Shown: piece after piece, positions 34,440 to 45,438 of the stretch
Layout of the letters: each line of letters opens with the position of its first letter
Numbering within the stretch: position 1 is the stretch's first letter
Source of the DNA: Hortaea werneckii
Lineage: Eukaryota > Ascomycota > Dothideomycetes > Mycosphaerellales > Teratosphaeriaceae
Length of the DNA stretch: 64,000 nt
Reading direction: 5' to 3'
Assembly: GCA_037044905.1 (NCBI GenBank)
Contig: JBAOKB010000077.1
Coordinates: forward strand, 496,001-560,000
Translations under genes and position numbers: made by a program
The notes under the pieces: model-generated
Seen by the model: the letters and a program-made list of their open reading frames with translations, nothing else
The model's database searches: none
What the model was told of the DNA's origin: nothing

Positions 34440-36221
34440 ATGGCCAGAGACACTAGCAAGTCACGTGCAGCGGAGCGAAGGGCGGGCAGTCATGAGGAAG
34501 CCGAAGGACTGCTACGAGGTGAAAGGGAGAGTTCGCCTGACGCGGATGCGATAGCCAAACCCGCCGTACACGAGAATGGCGCCAACGTCGAAGGCGGATC
34601 CGAAGGAGGGGAGGATTGAGAAGACAGAGCTCTTTTGCACAACATCGACCCAATGGCACACCGCGGACACCCAACCGGGTTCGATTCGATACCCATGAGC
34701 CACAGACATTCGGCGGACAGCAAGATGACAATGGGTGGATTGCAGAAGAAGACCACATGACGGCGAGAACATCAGAGGATGGCTGAGGAGCGCAAATGGG
34801 CAGCGAGCGCCGCTGCTCACGGACATCGAAGCACCAAGTGTCACGCTTGCGAATGACATCGATTTCAACCCGGAAGACCTCCTCGAGTCGTCACGGCCCA
34901 AGAGCGGCTTGAAGAGTGCGTTCATGAACATGGCCAACAGCATCATCGGTGCCGGAATCATCGGACAGCCTTACGCCTTCAAGCAAGCTGGCCTTGTCTC
35001 CGGCATAGTCCTCCTGATCGCCTTGACAGTCACCGTCGACTGGACGATCCGCCTCATTGTTACCAATTCGAAGCTGAGCGGACGAGATTCTTTCCAGTCG
35101 ACCATGGAGTATTGCTTCGGAAAATCTGGGCTAGTTGCCATTTCCATAGCCCAATGGGCCTTCGCTTTCGGCGGCATGATGGCGTTCTGCATCATCATTG
35201 GAGATACAATACCGCGGGTCCTTGCCGCAGCGTTTCCTGCCTTAGAGACGATGCCTGTGCTTGGCTACTCACGAATAGACGGGCAACCATTGTGTTGTTC
35301 GTGCTTGGTTTGTCGTACCCGCTATCCTTGTATCGGGACATTGCCATGGTACGTAAAGTTCCAGCCTCGTGGAAAGAGAATGATTTGACTGACTCGATTC
35401 CAGCTTTCAAAAGCCAGCACATTTGCCCTGGTGTCTATGTTTGTCATCGTCTTTACGGTCGTCATCCAGGGCCCAATGCAGCCGGCCGACACACGAGGCC
35501 AGTTGAAAGGGAGCCTGATCATAAACGACGGCGTCTTCCAAGCCATAGGCGTCATTTCATTTGCCTTCGTCTGCCACCACAATAGCTTGCTCATCTATGG
35601 GTCTCTGAGGAGACCGACCATGGACCGTTTCGCGAGAGTGACGCACTACTCAACGGCTGTCAGCATGGTAGCTTGCATGACGATGGCGTTAGGAGGCTAT
35701 GTCACGTTCGGTGATAAGACGCAGGGCAACGTGCTGAATAACTTCCCAACCAACAATATCATGGTCAACATAGCACGGCTGTAAGTAACGTCGCCCTTTG
35801 GCTATTGGACCTTAATCACTAACCACCTCATAGCTGTTTTGGTCTTAATATGATCACAACCCTGCCTCTTGAATGTTTTGTCTGCCGCGAGGTCATGACG
35901 GAGTACTACTTCCCCCACGAACCATACAATCCCAACCGACACCTCATCTTCACCACCTCGCTGGTCTTGTCTGCCATGACCATGGCCTTGATCACCTGCG
36001 ATCTCGGCATTGTCTTCGAGCTCGTCGGTGCTACATCCGCATGCGCTCTTGCGTACATCTTGCCGCCTTTATGTTTTGTCAAGTTGACGACACGCAAGAC
36101 GTGGGAGACGTACGCGTGCTACGTGTGCATTGCATTTGGGTGTATAGTAATGGGTATCAGCCTGATGCTGAGTATTGCTAAGATGATCAGGGGTGAGGGT
36201 GGAGGTAGTACTTGCGGATAG
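34440..36221 (+). CDS. AVT-type amino-acid transporter (SLC38-like), three frame breaks
   Basis: Member of the amino acid/auxin permease family, likely vacuolar or ER amino-acid transport (AVT2/AVT5/AVT6 group). Start taken at MARDTSKSRAAERR; the acidic soluble N-terminus includes TPRTPNRVRFD and NGWIAEEDHMTARTSEDG. Membrane domain: SAFMNMANSIIGAGIIGQPY (signature first helix), about 11 helices, ISFAFVCHHNSLLIYGSL, and a final helix near residue 540. Introns 35349-35403 and 35781-35833 (GTACGT and GTAAGT donors) join in phase. One base is missing at each of the GGGG at 34608-34611, G at 34785 and G at 35259; restoring one G at each gives 558 residues. The exact N-terminus is inferred. Confidence 0.88.
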
Positions 36222-37171
36222 ATTTTGTATTATTATTTCACCATCGCCCTACCCATTGAATGATTACAGGGTCCCGCACACGAGATTCGATTGGCGAAAA
36301 CACTTTTTGGAAGTGTGGAGAGATAGGGAAATGAGTGCATCGCGTACAAAGCATACTCTTATGGTTTCAAGCTCACTCTTCCGCTGAACCCTCAATGCAG
36401 CCCAATCAGCACACGAGCGAAAGGTCATACAGATTCATACAACATCCGCTTGCTCTCTACTTGAAACATTTCCACTATGCATCATGTATCGTAGCATCAA
36501 CTTCAACGCTTTCAAAACCTCAGCGTCGCCAACGGAAAAGGAAATGCTTTGAGGATACGTGTCATCTTCCATGGCCACACCAGATACATGATACAGACAC
36601 GCGAAATGCTCCATCAGGAATTATAGAGCCATTTCCTTTGTTCATGACAAGAAAGTAATGTAACCTCTGCTGATTCCCAGCCTTTCCTGTCTCCCAAAAC
36701 GGAAGCATTCAAGGCCAGGCGCCCAGCCATGGGTACGTCGCTCTATGCACAGCACCAAAAACAAGCGTCTCATTGCATGAGGAGCAAGCCTGCCGTTGTA
36801 GACGAATAAAATTCGTGGCTGGCATGTGATAATGTAGATTGGAAAAGGAAAGCAGGCCAATGGCGAAAGTGAGGTCAAGTTTTGATGGCCACGAACGCAC
36901 GAGCCAGAATCTGGCGGGAATAGCCGCAGGGCCGAGCTCCTGGACTTTGGAGGAGCTACGTTTCGAGATGGTGGCATGTGCGGCCATGGGAGGGAAGTGA
37001 TCCATATCCGATCTTCGTGTACTCCATCTTATTATTCGGACTATCCCAGCCCCATTCGACGCCCTTAAATACCTCTCACCACATCAATCGCACGTGCTGT
37101 TGCATGAGCGGATAATACGCGACGCGAACACGACATAACCACCGCCTCAATCCACCGCAATAAACAGCAAG
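36222..37171. other. SEC23 promoter region
   Basis: About 950 bp between the transporter stop and the SEC23 start. Small open frames on both strands lack motifs. No gene called. Confidence 0.55.
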
Positions 37172-39661
37172 ATGGACCACGAAGCGCTGAAGGAACAGTG
37201 GTCGGATATCGAGGACCGTGATGGAGTGCGGCTATCATGGAACACCTTCCCGTCCTCGCGTATGGAAGCCAGCCGTCTGGTGGTGCCAATCGGTGCTCTA
37301 TACACGCCATTGAAGGAGAAGCAGGACGGCACACCCCTCCTACAATACGAGCCCGTCACTTGCAGAGCGCCATGTCGAGCCGTCCTCAACCCCTTCTGCC
37401 AGGTCGATATGCGGGCGAGAATATGGATTTGTCCGTTCTGTTTGCAGAGAAACAACCTCCCACCGCACTACAAAGACATCTCCGAGACCCAGATTCCACC
37501 TGAGCTTCACCCCGGGCAGCACAACGATTGAATACCGACTCTCGAGACCGGCACCCACTCCGCCGATCTTTGTGTTCGTGGTGGACACCTGCCAAGAGGA
37601 AGACTCGCTCAAGGCGCTCAAAGACAGCATCATCATGTCCCTGTCTCTCCTGCCACCCCACGCGCTTGTCGGTCTGATTACATTTGGCACCATGGCGCAG
37701 GTCCATGAGCTGGGCTACACCGAGTGTGCGAAATCATACGTATTCCGAGGCAACAAGGACTATACCGCCAAGCAGGTGCAAGAGATGCTTGGCCTGGCAA
37801 TGCCGGCTGGTGCAAGGCCAGGTATGCAACAGATGCAGCCTCAGCCCGGCAGGCCTGGTCCTCCACCGATGGGCGGGGCACAGGCACGTTTCTTGCTCCC
37901 GGTACAGCAGTGCGAGTTCCAGCTCACGAATGTCCTGGAAAGCTTGCAGAAGGACCCTTGGCCTGTTGCAAACGACAAGCGTAATGTCCGCTGCACTGGT
38001 GTTGCCCTGTCTGTTGCTACGGGCTTGCTCGAGACGAGCTTCCAGAATGCTGGCGCGAGAGTAATGCTTTTCACTGGTGGTCCTGCAACAGAGGGGCCTG
38101 GTATGGTTGTGGGCCCCGAGCTGAAGGAGCAAATGCGCTCTCACCATGACATTGACAGAGATAACATCAAGTACTATAAGAAGGCTTTGAAGTTCTACGA
38201 TGGCCTTGCCAAGCGCGTCGCGCATAACGGTCACATCGTCGACATCTTCGCGGGTTGCTTAGATCAAGTGGGCTTGCTGGAAATGAAGGGGATGCCCAAC
38301 AGCACGGGTGGCCACATGATTCTCACCGACTCCTTTACCTCTTCGATGTACAAGCAGTCCTTCGCCAAGATCTTCGATACGGACGCGGATGGAAACTTGG
38401 CAATGGGCTTTAATGCTTCTCTGGAAGTCCTTACAACCAAGGAGCTGAAGGTCACTGGCCTGATCGGTCACGCTGTCAGCTTGAACAAGAAATCAAGCTC
38501 GGTTGGCGAGACCGAATGCGGTATTGGCAACACTTGCAGTTGGAAGATGTGCTCTATCGACCCTGCTGCCTCATACGGCGTATACTTTGAGATTGCTGGC
38601 CAAGGCGGCCCTGCTGCCGCATCCATGCAAGGCGGGCCCCAGAAAGGGTCTGATTCAATTCCTGACCTACTACCAGCACTCTGGAGGCCAGTACCACCTC
38701 CGTGTCACAACAGTTGGTCGCAACATGTCTGGACCATCCGGCGATCCCGCCATCGCGCAATCCTTCGACCAAGAAGCTGCCGCTGTCCTCATGTCACGCA
38801 TTGCAGTCTTCAAGGCCGAGGTCGACGACGGCCCCGACGTCTTGCGTTGGGTCGACAGGATGCTCATCCGACTATGCTCCCGCTTCGCCGAATACCGAAA
38901 AGACGACCCGACATCATTCCGCCTCGAGAAGAACTTCACCCTCTATCCCCAATTCATGTTCCACCTCCGGCGATCACAATTCTTACAAGTCTTCAACAAT
39001 TCGCCCGACGAAACGGCTTTCTACCGTCATGTCCTCAACCACGAGGACGTCGGCAACAGCTTGATCATGATCCAGCCTACACTGGACAGCTACACATTCG
39101 ACCAGGACGGCGGTGTCCCGGTCCTTCTCGACTCGACCTCCATCCAGCCGCAGACGATCCTGCTCCTCGACACTTTCTTCCACATCCTCATCTTCCACGG
39201 CGAGACCATGGCCGAGTGGCGCAAGGCCGGATATCAGGATATGGAAGGCTATGAGAACTTCAAAGAGCTTCTTGAGTCCCCCAAGGAAGACGCCTAGGGT
39301 AAGTCCGCATCTTTCTTCCCTTCCTTTCCTCACCTCCAGACCCCCCTGTTTCTCTCCTTCCGCATTCCCTGCCTCTCCGCCTAAAAAAATAAAAAGAAAA
39401 AGAGCTTCATACTGACCTCCTCTTCCCCTCTCACAGGAACTAATCCAAGACCGTTTCCCCCTGCCCCGCTTCATCGTCTGCGACGCCGGCGGCTCCCAGG
39501 CCCGTTTCCTGCTCGCCAAGCTCAACCCGTCCACGACGCACACGTCGGCCGCGGGCTACGGCGGCGTCGCCCAGACGGCCCAGACCATCTTCACCGACGA
39601 CGTCAGCCTGCAGACCTTCATGGATCATCTCATGAAGCTGGCTGTGAGTGGCACGGGATGA
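37172..39661 (+). CDS. SEC23: COPII coat GTPase-activating subunit Sec23 (three frame breaks)
   Basis: With Sec24 forms the inner COPII coat at ER exit sites and activates Sar1 GTP hydrolysis. Order: N-terminal beta segment (DGVRLSWNTFPSSR), zinc finger CRAPC...CPFC, trunk domain (IFVFVVDTCQEEDSL, HALVGLITFGTM), beta-sandwich, helical domain (VLRWVDRMLIRLCSRFAEY) and gelsolin-like C-terminus (LPRFIVCDAGGSQARFLL). A last intron at 39299-39436 leads to the final exon ending in LMKLAVSGTG. Three breaks each need one base removed: the GGG at 37514-37516, GGG at 38646-38648, and an extra base around CCTAGG at 39293-39298 beside the splice donor, where a TAG otherwise ends exon 1. Corrected length is 782 residues, normal for fungi. 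Confidence 0.95.
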
Positions 39662-40606
39662 TAGATGGGGGGACACTGATATTTTCATGGCAAAAGTGAG
39701 GATTTTGTGTGAATGATGGATGGATAGGGCCAGTCAGTTGGATGCAAAAACGCTGGACAGGGGGCGTGTTGGGAGCGATGGCGTCTAGGGATCGGTAACC
39801 AGAAATTTTTCCTTCCAAAGAAAGCGATTTTTGCGCGGAGGGATGGTTTGGGGGAGCGATAACTTCTTTTGCTGTTTCTCTGAAATTTTATGTGGAAATT
39901 GTTTTCATTGTTGTCTTCGCTGTCTTCTGTAGAAGATAGGCAATGCAACTAAATTTCCATTGCGCGGACTATCCCTTTTTTCAGTTCTCTCTTTTTCCTA
40001 TCTTTTTTTTTTTTTGCCTTTATATTTGCGTCTCCTTTTTCTGACTGCGTACTATCACGAGTGAGAATCCACCTTCTCTCATCTTCACTTTGACATTTTT
40101 TCCCCTCCCATCCATCTCTGCCCCATTTTTTCCCGCAACCAAAAAGCTCCTTCTTGCTTGCCACCCATGGACCGAGACCCGTTTCTTCCTTTCCCGCGCA
40201 AAGGGATGTCCACCTTCGATCGAGACTTCACAAGGCCTTGCCCTTCGAAAAGCCTCTGTTTCTCTCTCTCTCTCTCTCCCTTCCCTCCGACTTCTACATA
40301 CTCTTCATTTAAATGTCCAAGTTGATTGCTGATAAGCACACCCATGTCTTTTCTTAAATTCAATAGATCGCTCGCCCTCTTGTGCCAGTAATTGCACTGC
40401 GTGTCCGGCCCGTCGGTGCAGAAAGGACCGTTGGGCCGAATAGCCTGGTAGAGTAGATCCTGCTCATGTTCGGCGTGCTGGGCTACACGCTTAGCATAGG
40501 CATGCAGCAGCGTTGACTTGATCGCCAGTCATGCCATCATCGGAGGTGGTGACAGCACTGCTCAGACGACCTTGCTGTTGAAAGAAACGCCTTTCAGATC
40601 AGGAGT
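39662..40606. other. convergent 3' region SEC23/PBP1
   Basis: No gene. Strongly pyrimidine-rich on the plus strand from 39980 to 40330, including a CT microsatellite near 40259-40279. Confidence 0.6.
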
Positions 40607-43600
40607 TCATTTGCCCTCGTCGCCCTGCGCACCAGCCATGCCTGGACTCGGCTGGTGCGGCACAGCCTGCTGTTGTCTCGGCGTCATACCTGCTGCGGGG
40701 TATCCCTGGCCGCTCATCTGCCTCTGGTAGTGGTAAGGGTGCGGTTGACCAGGACTAGGCACGAACGGTGGTCCCTGGTGAGGAGCACCGGGGCCCATCG
40801 GCGGCTGGAAACCGTGTTGAGAGCCCTGGTGCTGCATCATGTGTGGGCCTGCACGCGGAGAGCCAGCGTAGCCTCCTGCGGGACCTTGCTGCATATGGGG
40901 CGCCATATGAGGTTGAGCGTGAGGTGGCATGGGTGAGTACGGTTGCTGAGGCATTGGACCATTCATGTAACCTCCTGAGGGGTTGGGCATCATCATCTGG
41001 CCCCCATAGGCGGACCACCGTACTGCGGACCTTGTGGAAAGCCTTGACGCATCTGTGGTGTAGGCACTATTTCATCGTTAGAATGTAGAGCACCAAGTTT
41101 AAAGGCAGATTTAACACTTACTCTGACCATGGCCTTGCATAGGCATCATCATACCCATCTGCGGTGTCCCACCAGGCATCATCTGAGGTTGTCTGAAGCC
41201 CATATTAGGGCTCATACCGTAGCCAGGCATGGGCTGGCCAGCGAATTGTGGCATCTGCATGTGCATATTGGGTGGCATTTGACCGCCAAATGCCATCTGA
41301 CCCTGCGCGAACCGCGGCGAACCCTGGACGGAGCCGCCAGGGGCAAATTGCTGCATGCGGGGGTCAAAGGCGGGCCCCTGGGCATGGTGCGGTTGGCCGA
41401 AGAAAGACGGGCCACGCTGCTGTGGTGTCGCCATCTGCGGCGGTTGCTGCATGTGAACAGGAAGCTGATGTGCGTGAGGCATAGGCTGCCCATTAGGGTT
41501 GGGCGTGTGCATAGGCGACGGGCCTTGACTTGTAGGCAGGGCCTTGGGGAATGAATCTTTGTATGAGGAGCTCGCGTTTTCGGCGCTGACGTCCCATGTA
41601 GGAGGTGTGCGGTAGGGCTGCGTGATGCCTCCATTGGCCGCAATAGACTTCTTGTGCTCTTCTGGCACTTTCTCTTCAAGCATGCGCTTCACCGGGTTGA
41701 ACGAATTCTCTATGTCCTTGCGCTCCTTGGGATCGATCTTCTTTCTTGTCCTTGCTAAAGAAGCTTGCAGAAGGCTCGGTTGGCGGATCCACTGGAGCTT
41801 CCCTCTGTGGCGATGGCGTTGTGCCGGAGGGTGTGAAGGAGCTTGCCATTGGCTTAAATTCAAACGCTTTGACGTTGAGACCAGTAGACGAGGCTGGGCT
41901 CAGGGGAGCTCGGTCGTTAGCCTGAGCAGGAGGCGCCCGTGGTATGTGTAAGTCGGCAGGCAGAGGCTGTGGTGGAATACCTCTCTGGAACATCTGCTTG
42001 TTAGACATGGGACCGCGCGACGGCATGCCCTGGCCAGCAAATGGTGGTATGCGCATCTGCTGCGATGCCCTGGACCGCGTGTGTTGATTGAACTGAGCAC
42101 GCGGGTCAGTACCAGGTGCCGGAGTTTGCTGAGGCTGCGAGCTAGAAGATGCAGGTGGCGTCGCGCTCATGTTAGGTTTTTCTTTCTTCTTCTCCTCTGC
42201 TTTGATCAATGCCTCCTTTGCAGACTCTTCGGCTTTCTTCTGGATTTCCGCTTGCTTCTCTCGATCCTTGGCCAGAATTGGGACAAGATCATCCGGCACG
42301 CGTGTGTTGAGCTTGAAACTGGCAGCAAACTTCTTTAAATCGTTCAAACGCACGTTCTTCTCTTGCTTGACATTGTGTCGCTTCATCTCTTGGCCCTGAC
42401 GAACCTTCAGCTTCTCCATGTTGGCGAACTCCTTGAACGCGTTCGCAACGGAGCGCATGTGGTCTTCCGGCTGCTGTTGGCTTGTTGGCTTCAAAGCCGG
42501 AGAATCCTTTGGAGGCGCTGATGCATCTCTGCCGTTGATCTCATTCGACGAGGGCTTCGGCTGCTCCTTCTGTTCAGCAGCCGATGGTTTAACATGCTTA
42601 TCTGCCTGAGGGATGGGTGAAGGAGTTGGTGCAGCTACAGGCTTGGTGGTTGAAAGGATGGCCGGATCATATGGAGCGCCGGGGACAGTGGGGTTGCTGG
42701 TAATCGGCCTCTGTGACGGCGGAATGTATGAACCAGCACCACGCTTCGGAAGCTGCATCTGCCCATCTCGTTGCACACCGGAGTACTTCTCTTCTTCATC
42801 CATTCCGCCGTCATTTTTCTCTGCATCCTTTCGTCGCTCTTCTGCAACGTGCGCGTTTGCTGGTGCAGACCCTTCAATCTCGCGAGCGATTCGGGCAGCC
42901 TGTGCCTCCTTCTGTCTATACTGCGGGTCGTTGTAGTTGAGAGCGGTTGTATACATGTTTTCGTCGTAGTCAGATCGGATGCCGTACATGCGCTCGTTAG
43001 CAGCAAACTGGTCCCAACATTCGCCGCTGTCCTCGAGAGAAATCTCAGTCGATGGATCTCCGGCGTCCCAACGCTGCAATTCGCGCTCTCTCGGCATTGG
43101 ACCGTCTCTGCGTGAGATCTCAGTGTCTGTGCGGAACGAAGACGTCGCTGAGCCTAAGTACACATGTCAGCGAAGCTCTACACCACTACAGCGAACCGCT
43201 TACCGTTTTGCATCGGCTTGGCATCGACTGTCGTAACATCTTTGACAGATAGATCAATGGCATCCTGAACGTCAAATGCCATAGAGTGATCTTCGCCCTC
43301 GCCAATGTACTCGGCGGACGGTTCTGTGTCACCATTCACCTGCTGTTGACTTGGCAATTTAGTACGCTTGACCATCTTCAAGACGTACTGGCTTTTTGAG
43401 GGCGAATCAAAGGAGCCACCACTGAAGACACCGGAGAACTGTTCGCCGTTTTTCAAAGTCAATGTAGCATCTTGGCCCTAAGAGCAAGTTAGCTTGGTTC
43501 AGATTCAGGACCCTTGTGAACGACGTGCTCGAGGGCCGATGACTGAAACTGGAAGGAATTAGAACCTACAGCAAAGTTGGCGAGAAGGTACAATAGCCTG

Positions 43601-44114
43601 TCATGAGCATGCTTGTCCGCGTTGGCGTCACCTGAGTTCTTCTGTGTCTGAGGTGGCAGCTTTGGCGATGCCTTGTCCGCACCATTGGACATGCTCGAGC
43701 TTGCTCGTTGTGTGATAGGGTTTGGACCTTGCCAGGCCTTCGGCTGTGCGTTCTGTTGCTTCCTGTACCATGTCGTCAGCCAATGCACGCAATCAGATGT
43801 ATCCTTGGTCATCTCCCTCTTCCCTGCAGTCGTGCTGGTCGTCAATGGCTTTCCATGGTGACCAAGAGCACGAGATCATGGAGGCATGCCGCTGTCGACT
43901 GACAGCAAGCACTTCGCTTCCTGACTGGCTGAGATGCTCCTTTCATGACGCCCGCGTGTGCCGCACTTGCGCCGTCGAGTATGTCTTACCTATTCTGCCC
44001 ATCTACTGGGCTTGCAGCCTGCTTCCGAGCGCCATCCATGGCCTTGGCAGCAGCAGCACCGGTCTTGAATTGCTGCTTCCCGTTATTCGCTAATGGAGTC
44101 TTCGCGCCATCCAT
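40607..44114 (-). CDS. PBP1: Pbp1/ataxin-2 homologue (two frame breaks)
   Basis: Poly(A)-binding-protein partner that scaffolds stress granules and tunes TORC1 signalling. Five exons. Introns 43989-43763, 43569-43478, 43203-43154 and 41121-41067 all keep frame. The Lsm-type domain is split over exons 2-3 (HDRLLYLLANF then GQDATLTLKNGEQFSGVFSG, YVLKMVKR). LsmAD follows in exon 4 (WDQFAANERMYGIRSDYDENMYTT), then a basic coiled-coil stretch (EIQKKAEESAKEALIKAEEKKKEK). A long Pro/Met/Gln/Gly-rich tail is typical of ataxin-2. One base must be removed at plus-strand CC 41750-41751 (joining SFFSK to TRKKIDPKERKDIENSF) and one added at CCCCC 41001-41005. Corrected length is 1027 residues. Confidence 0.92.
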
Positions 44115-45438
44115 TCTCACAGCCGCCAGCGTGCAGCCCGAGGGTTGGCGTTGGCGTTGTCGTCGTCGAAACGGAGGTCGGGCGGCAGTGGTCCAAGGAG
44201 GTGTCGTTGGGCTGGTGCTGAAGATGTCGGCAGGGTGCAGCACGCAGTAGCAGTTGCAACTTGCACCGACGCTGCAGCCCGAAGCGAGCTCGATATGTGG
44301 TCGCCGAGGGCTCCGGGGTTGCTTGCTTGCTTGCTCGCTCGCCCACTCGTGCTGCTGGGCTCCAGCTCAATCGGACCTAGCCCCCGTCGATCAGGAGCCT
44401 CAGGCTCACCTGCGGGCACGAATCACCTGACTGTGCGGGACACAGCACCGGGTGGAGGTGGGAGAGAGGAAGAAGGGGGGAGGGGGGCGATGGTGATGGA
44501 GAGTGAAGCACGAGGTGCGGATTGGGTGCGCCAAAGGTGAGGTGACGGTTACGAGGGTTGGTGCTGCTATGGAACCTAACGGGGCGGCCGCCAAGACGAA
44601 TCCCATCCAGAAGCGGGACAACGGGTGCGCCCTGCAGTGCTAGCTAGGATAGCCTACTGCTACTGCTGGGATAGCCTACTGCTAGAGTACTACTGCTAGA
44701 GTAGTGTTGTGCAGTCGAACCGCTCTCCGAAAGTATCGCCTCAGGCTAAACTGCAAACGAGTGGTCGGATGCATTCAAGTATGTAGGAGGTACGACATGA
44801 TGTACTGAGGTATTATTATCCAGCTAGGTATAGACACAGTACACAGTACATACTATGTAGTAGCTATCGACCTCCTGCTAAATACTGGAAGAAATAATGC
44901 TGACCTGCTGCGTAATTGATTGAAGACACAGCAGCGTTATGTACGCCATTGCTATCACTGTCGATGGCGTCCTCATCAATGTTCACCAATGTCCCTCGAC
45001 AGGGCAACGCTGTCTCGTGAGCGTCTAGCCCAAAGCGGTCCGGTGCGCTTGCTTCCCTGACCCGTGAGCGTGAGCGGCCAGTGCGCGCCTGCTAACCCAC
45101 GATTCTTGAACGTAAGCTCGCGACATGCACAGCGACTACTACTACTGCCTTACTGCACCATGTACACTCCACTGTGAAGCAGTCTTGGGAGTCGGACTGC
45201 AGAGCAGCCACGCCGTCTTTTCCTCTGTCCTTGGAGTTGTTATGCGTTGGTCTCTTTGATTCCCATTCAGCACATGTGATTGTCCTTGCCAAGTCACACG
45301 CCGACTCCCACCCCAGCCGGTCTTTGGACCACGGCAAGCCGAACAAGCAGTGAGGTCCACTCGCCCACTCCGACTGGCGCACGTCGTCCGTCAACTACAG
45401 ACAGCAATCATCTTTAACCCCGACGCCGTCCGTGCCTG
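44115..45438. other. divergent promoter PBP1/BUD6
   Basis: 1.3 kb with no supported gene. The PBP1-proximal part is G/C-rich with CTTG repeats. A short tandem repeat is at 44647-44684, and A/T-richer sequence at 44740-44960 has many GTAC/TATA-like steps. Confidence 0.55.
44647..44684. repeat. short tandem repeat GGATAGCCTACTGCTA
   Basis: Two exact 16-bp copies at 44647-44662 and 44669-44684, followed by two copies of ACTGCTAGAGTA. Probably replication slippage. Confidence 0.8.

Noticed and set aside
34671..34700. tRNA-like B box (GGGTTCGATTCGATACCC)
   Set aside because: No matching T-arm pairing, acceptor stem or A box, and it lies in the coding N-terminus of the AVT transporter (NRVRFD).
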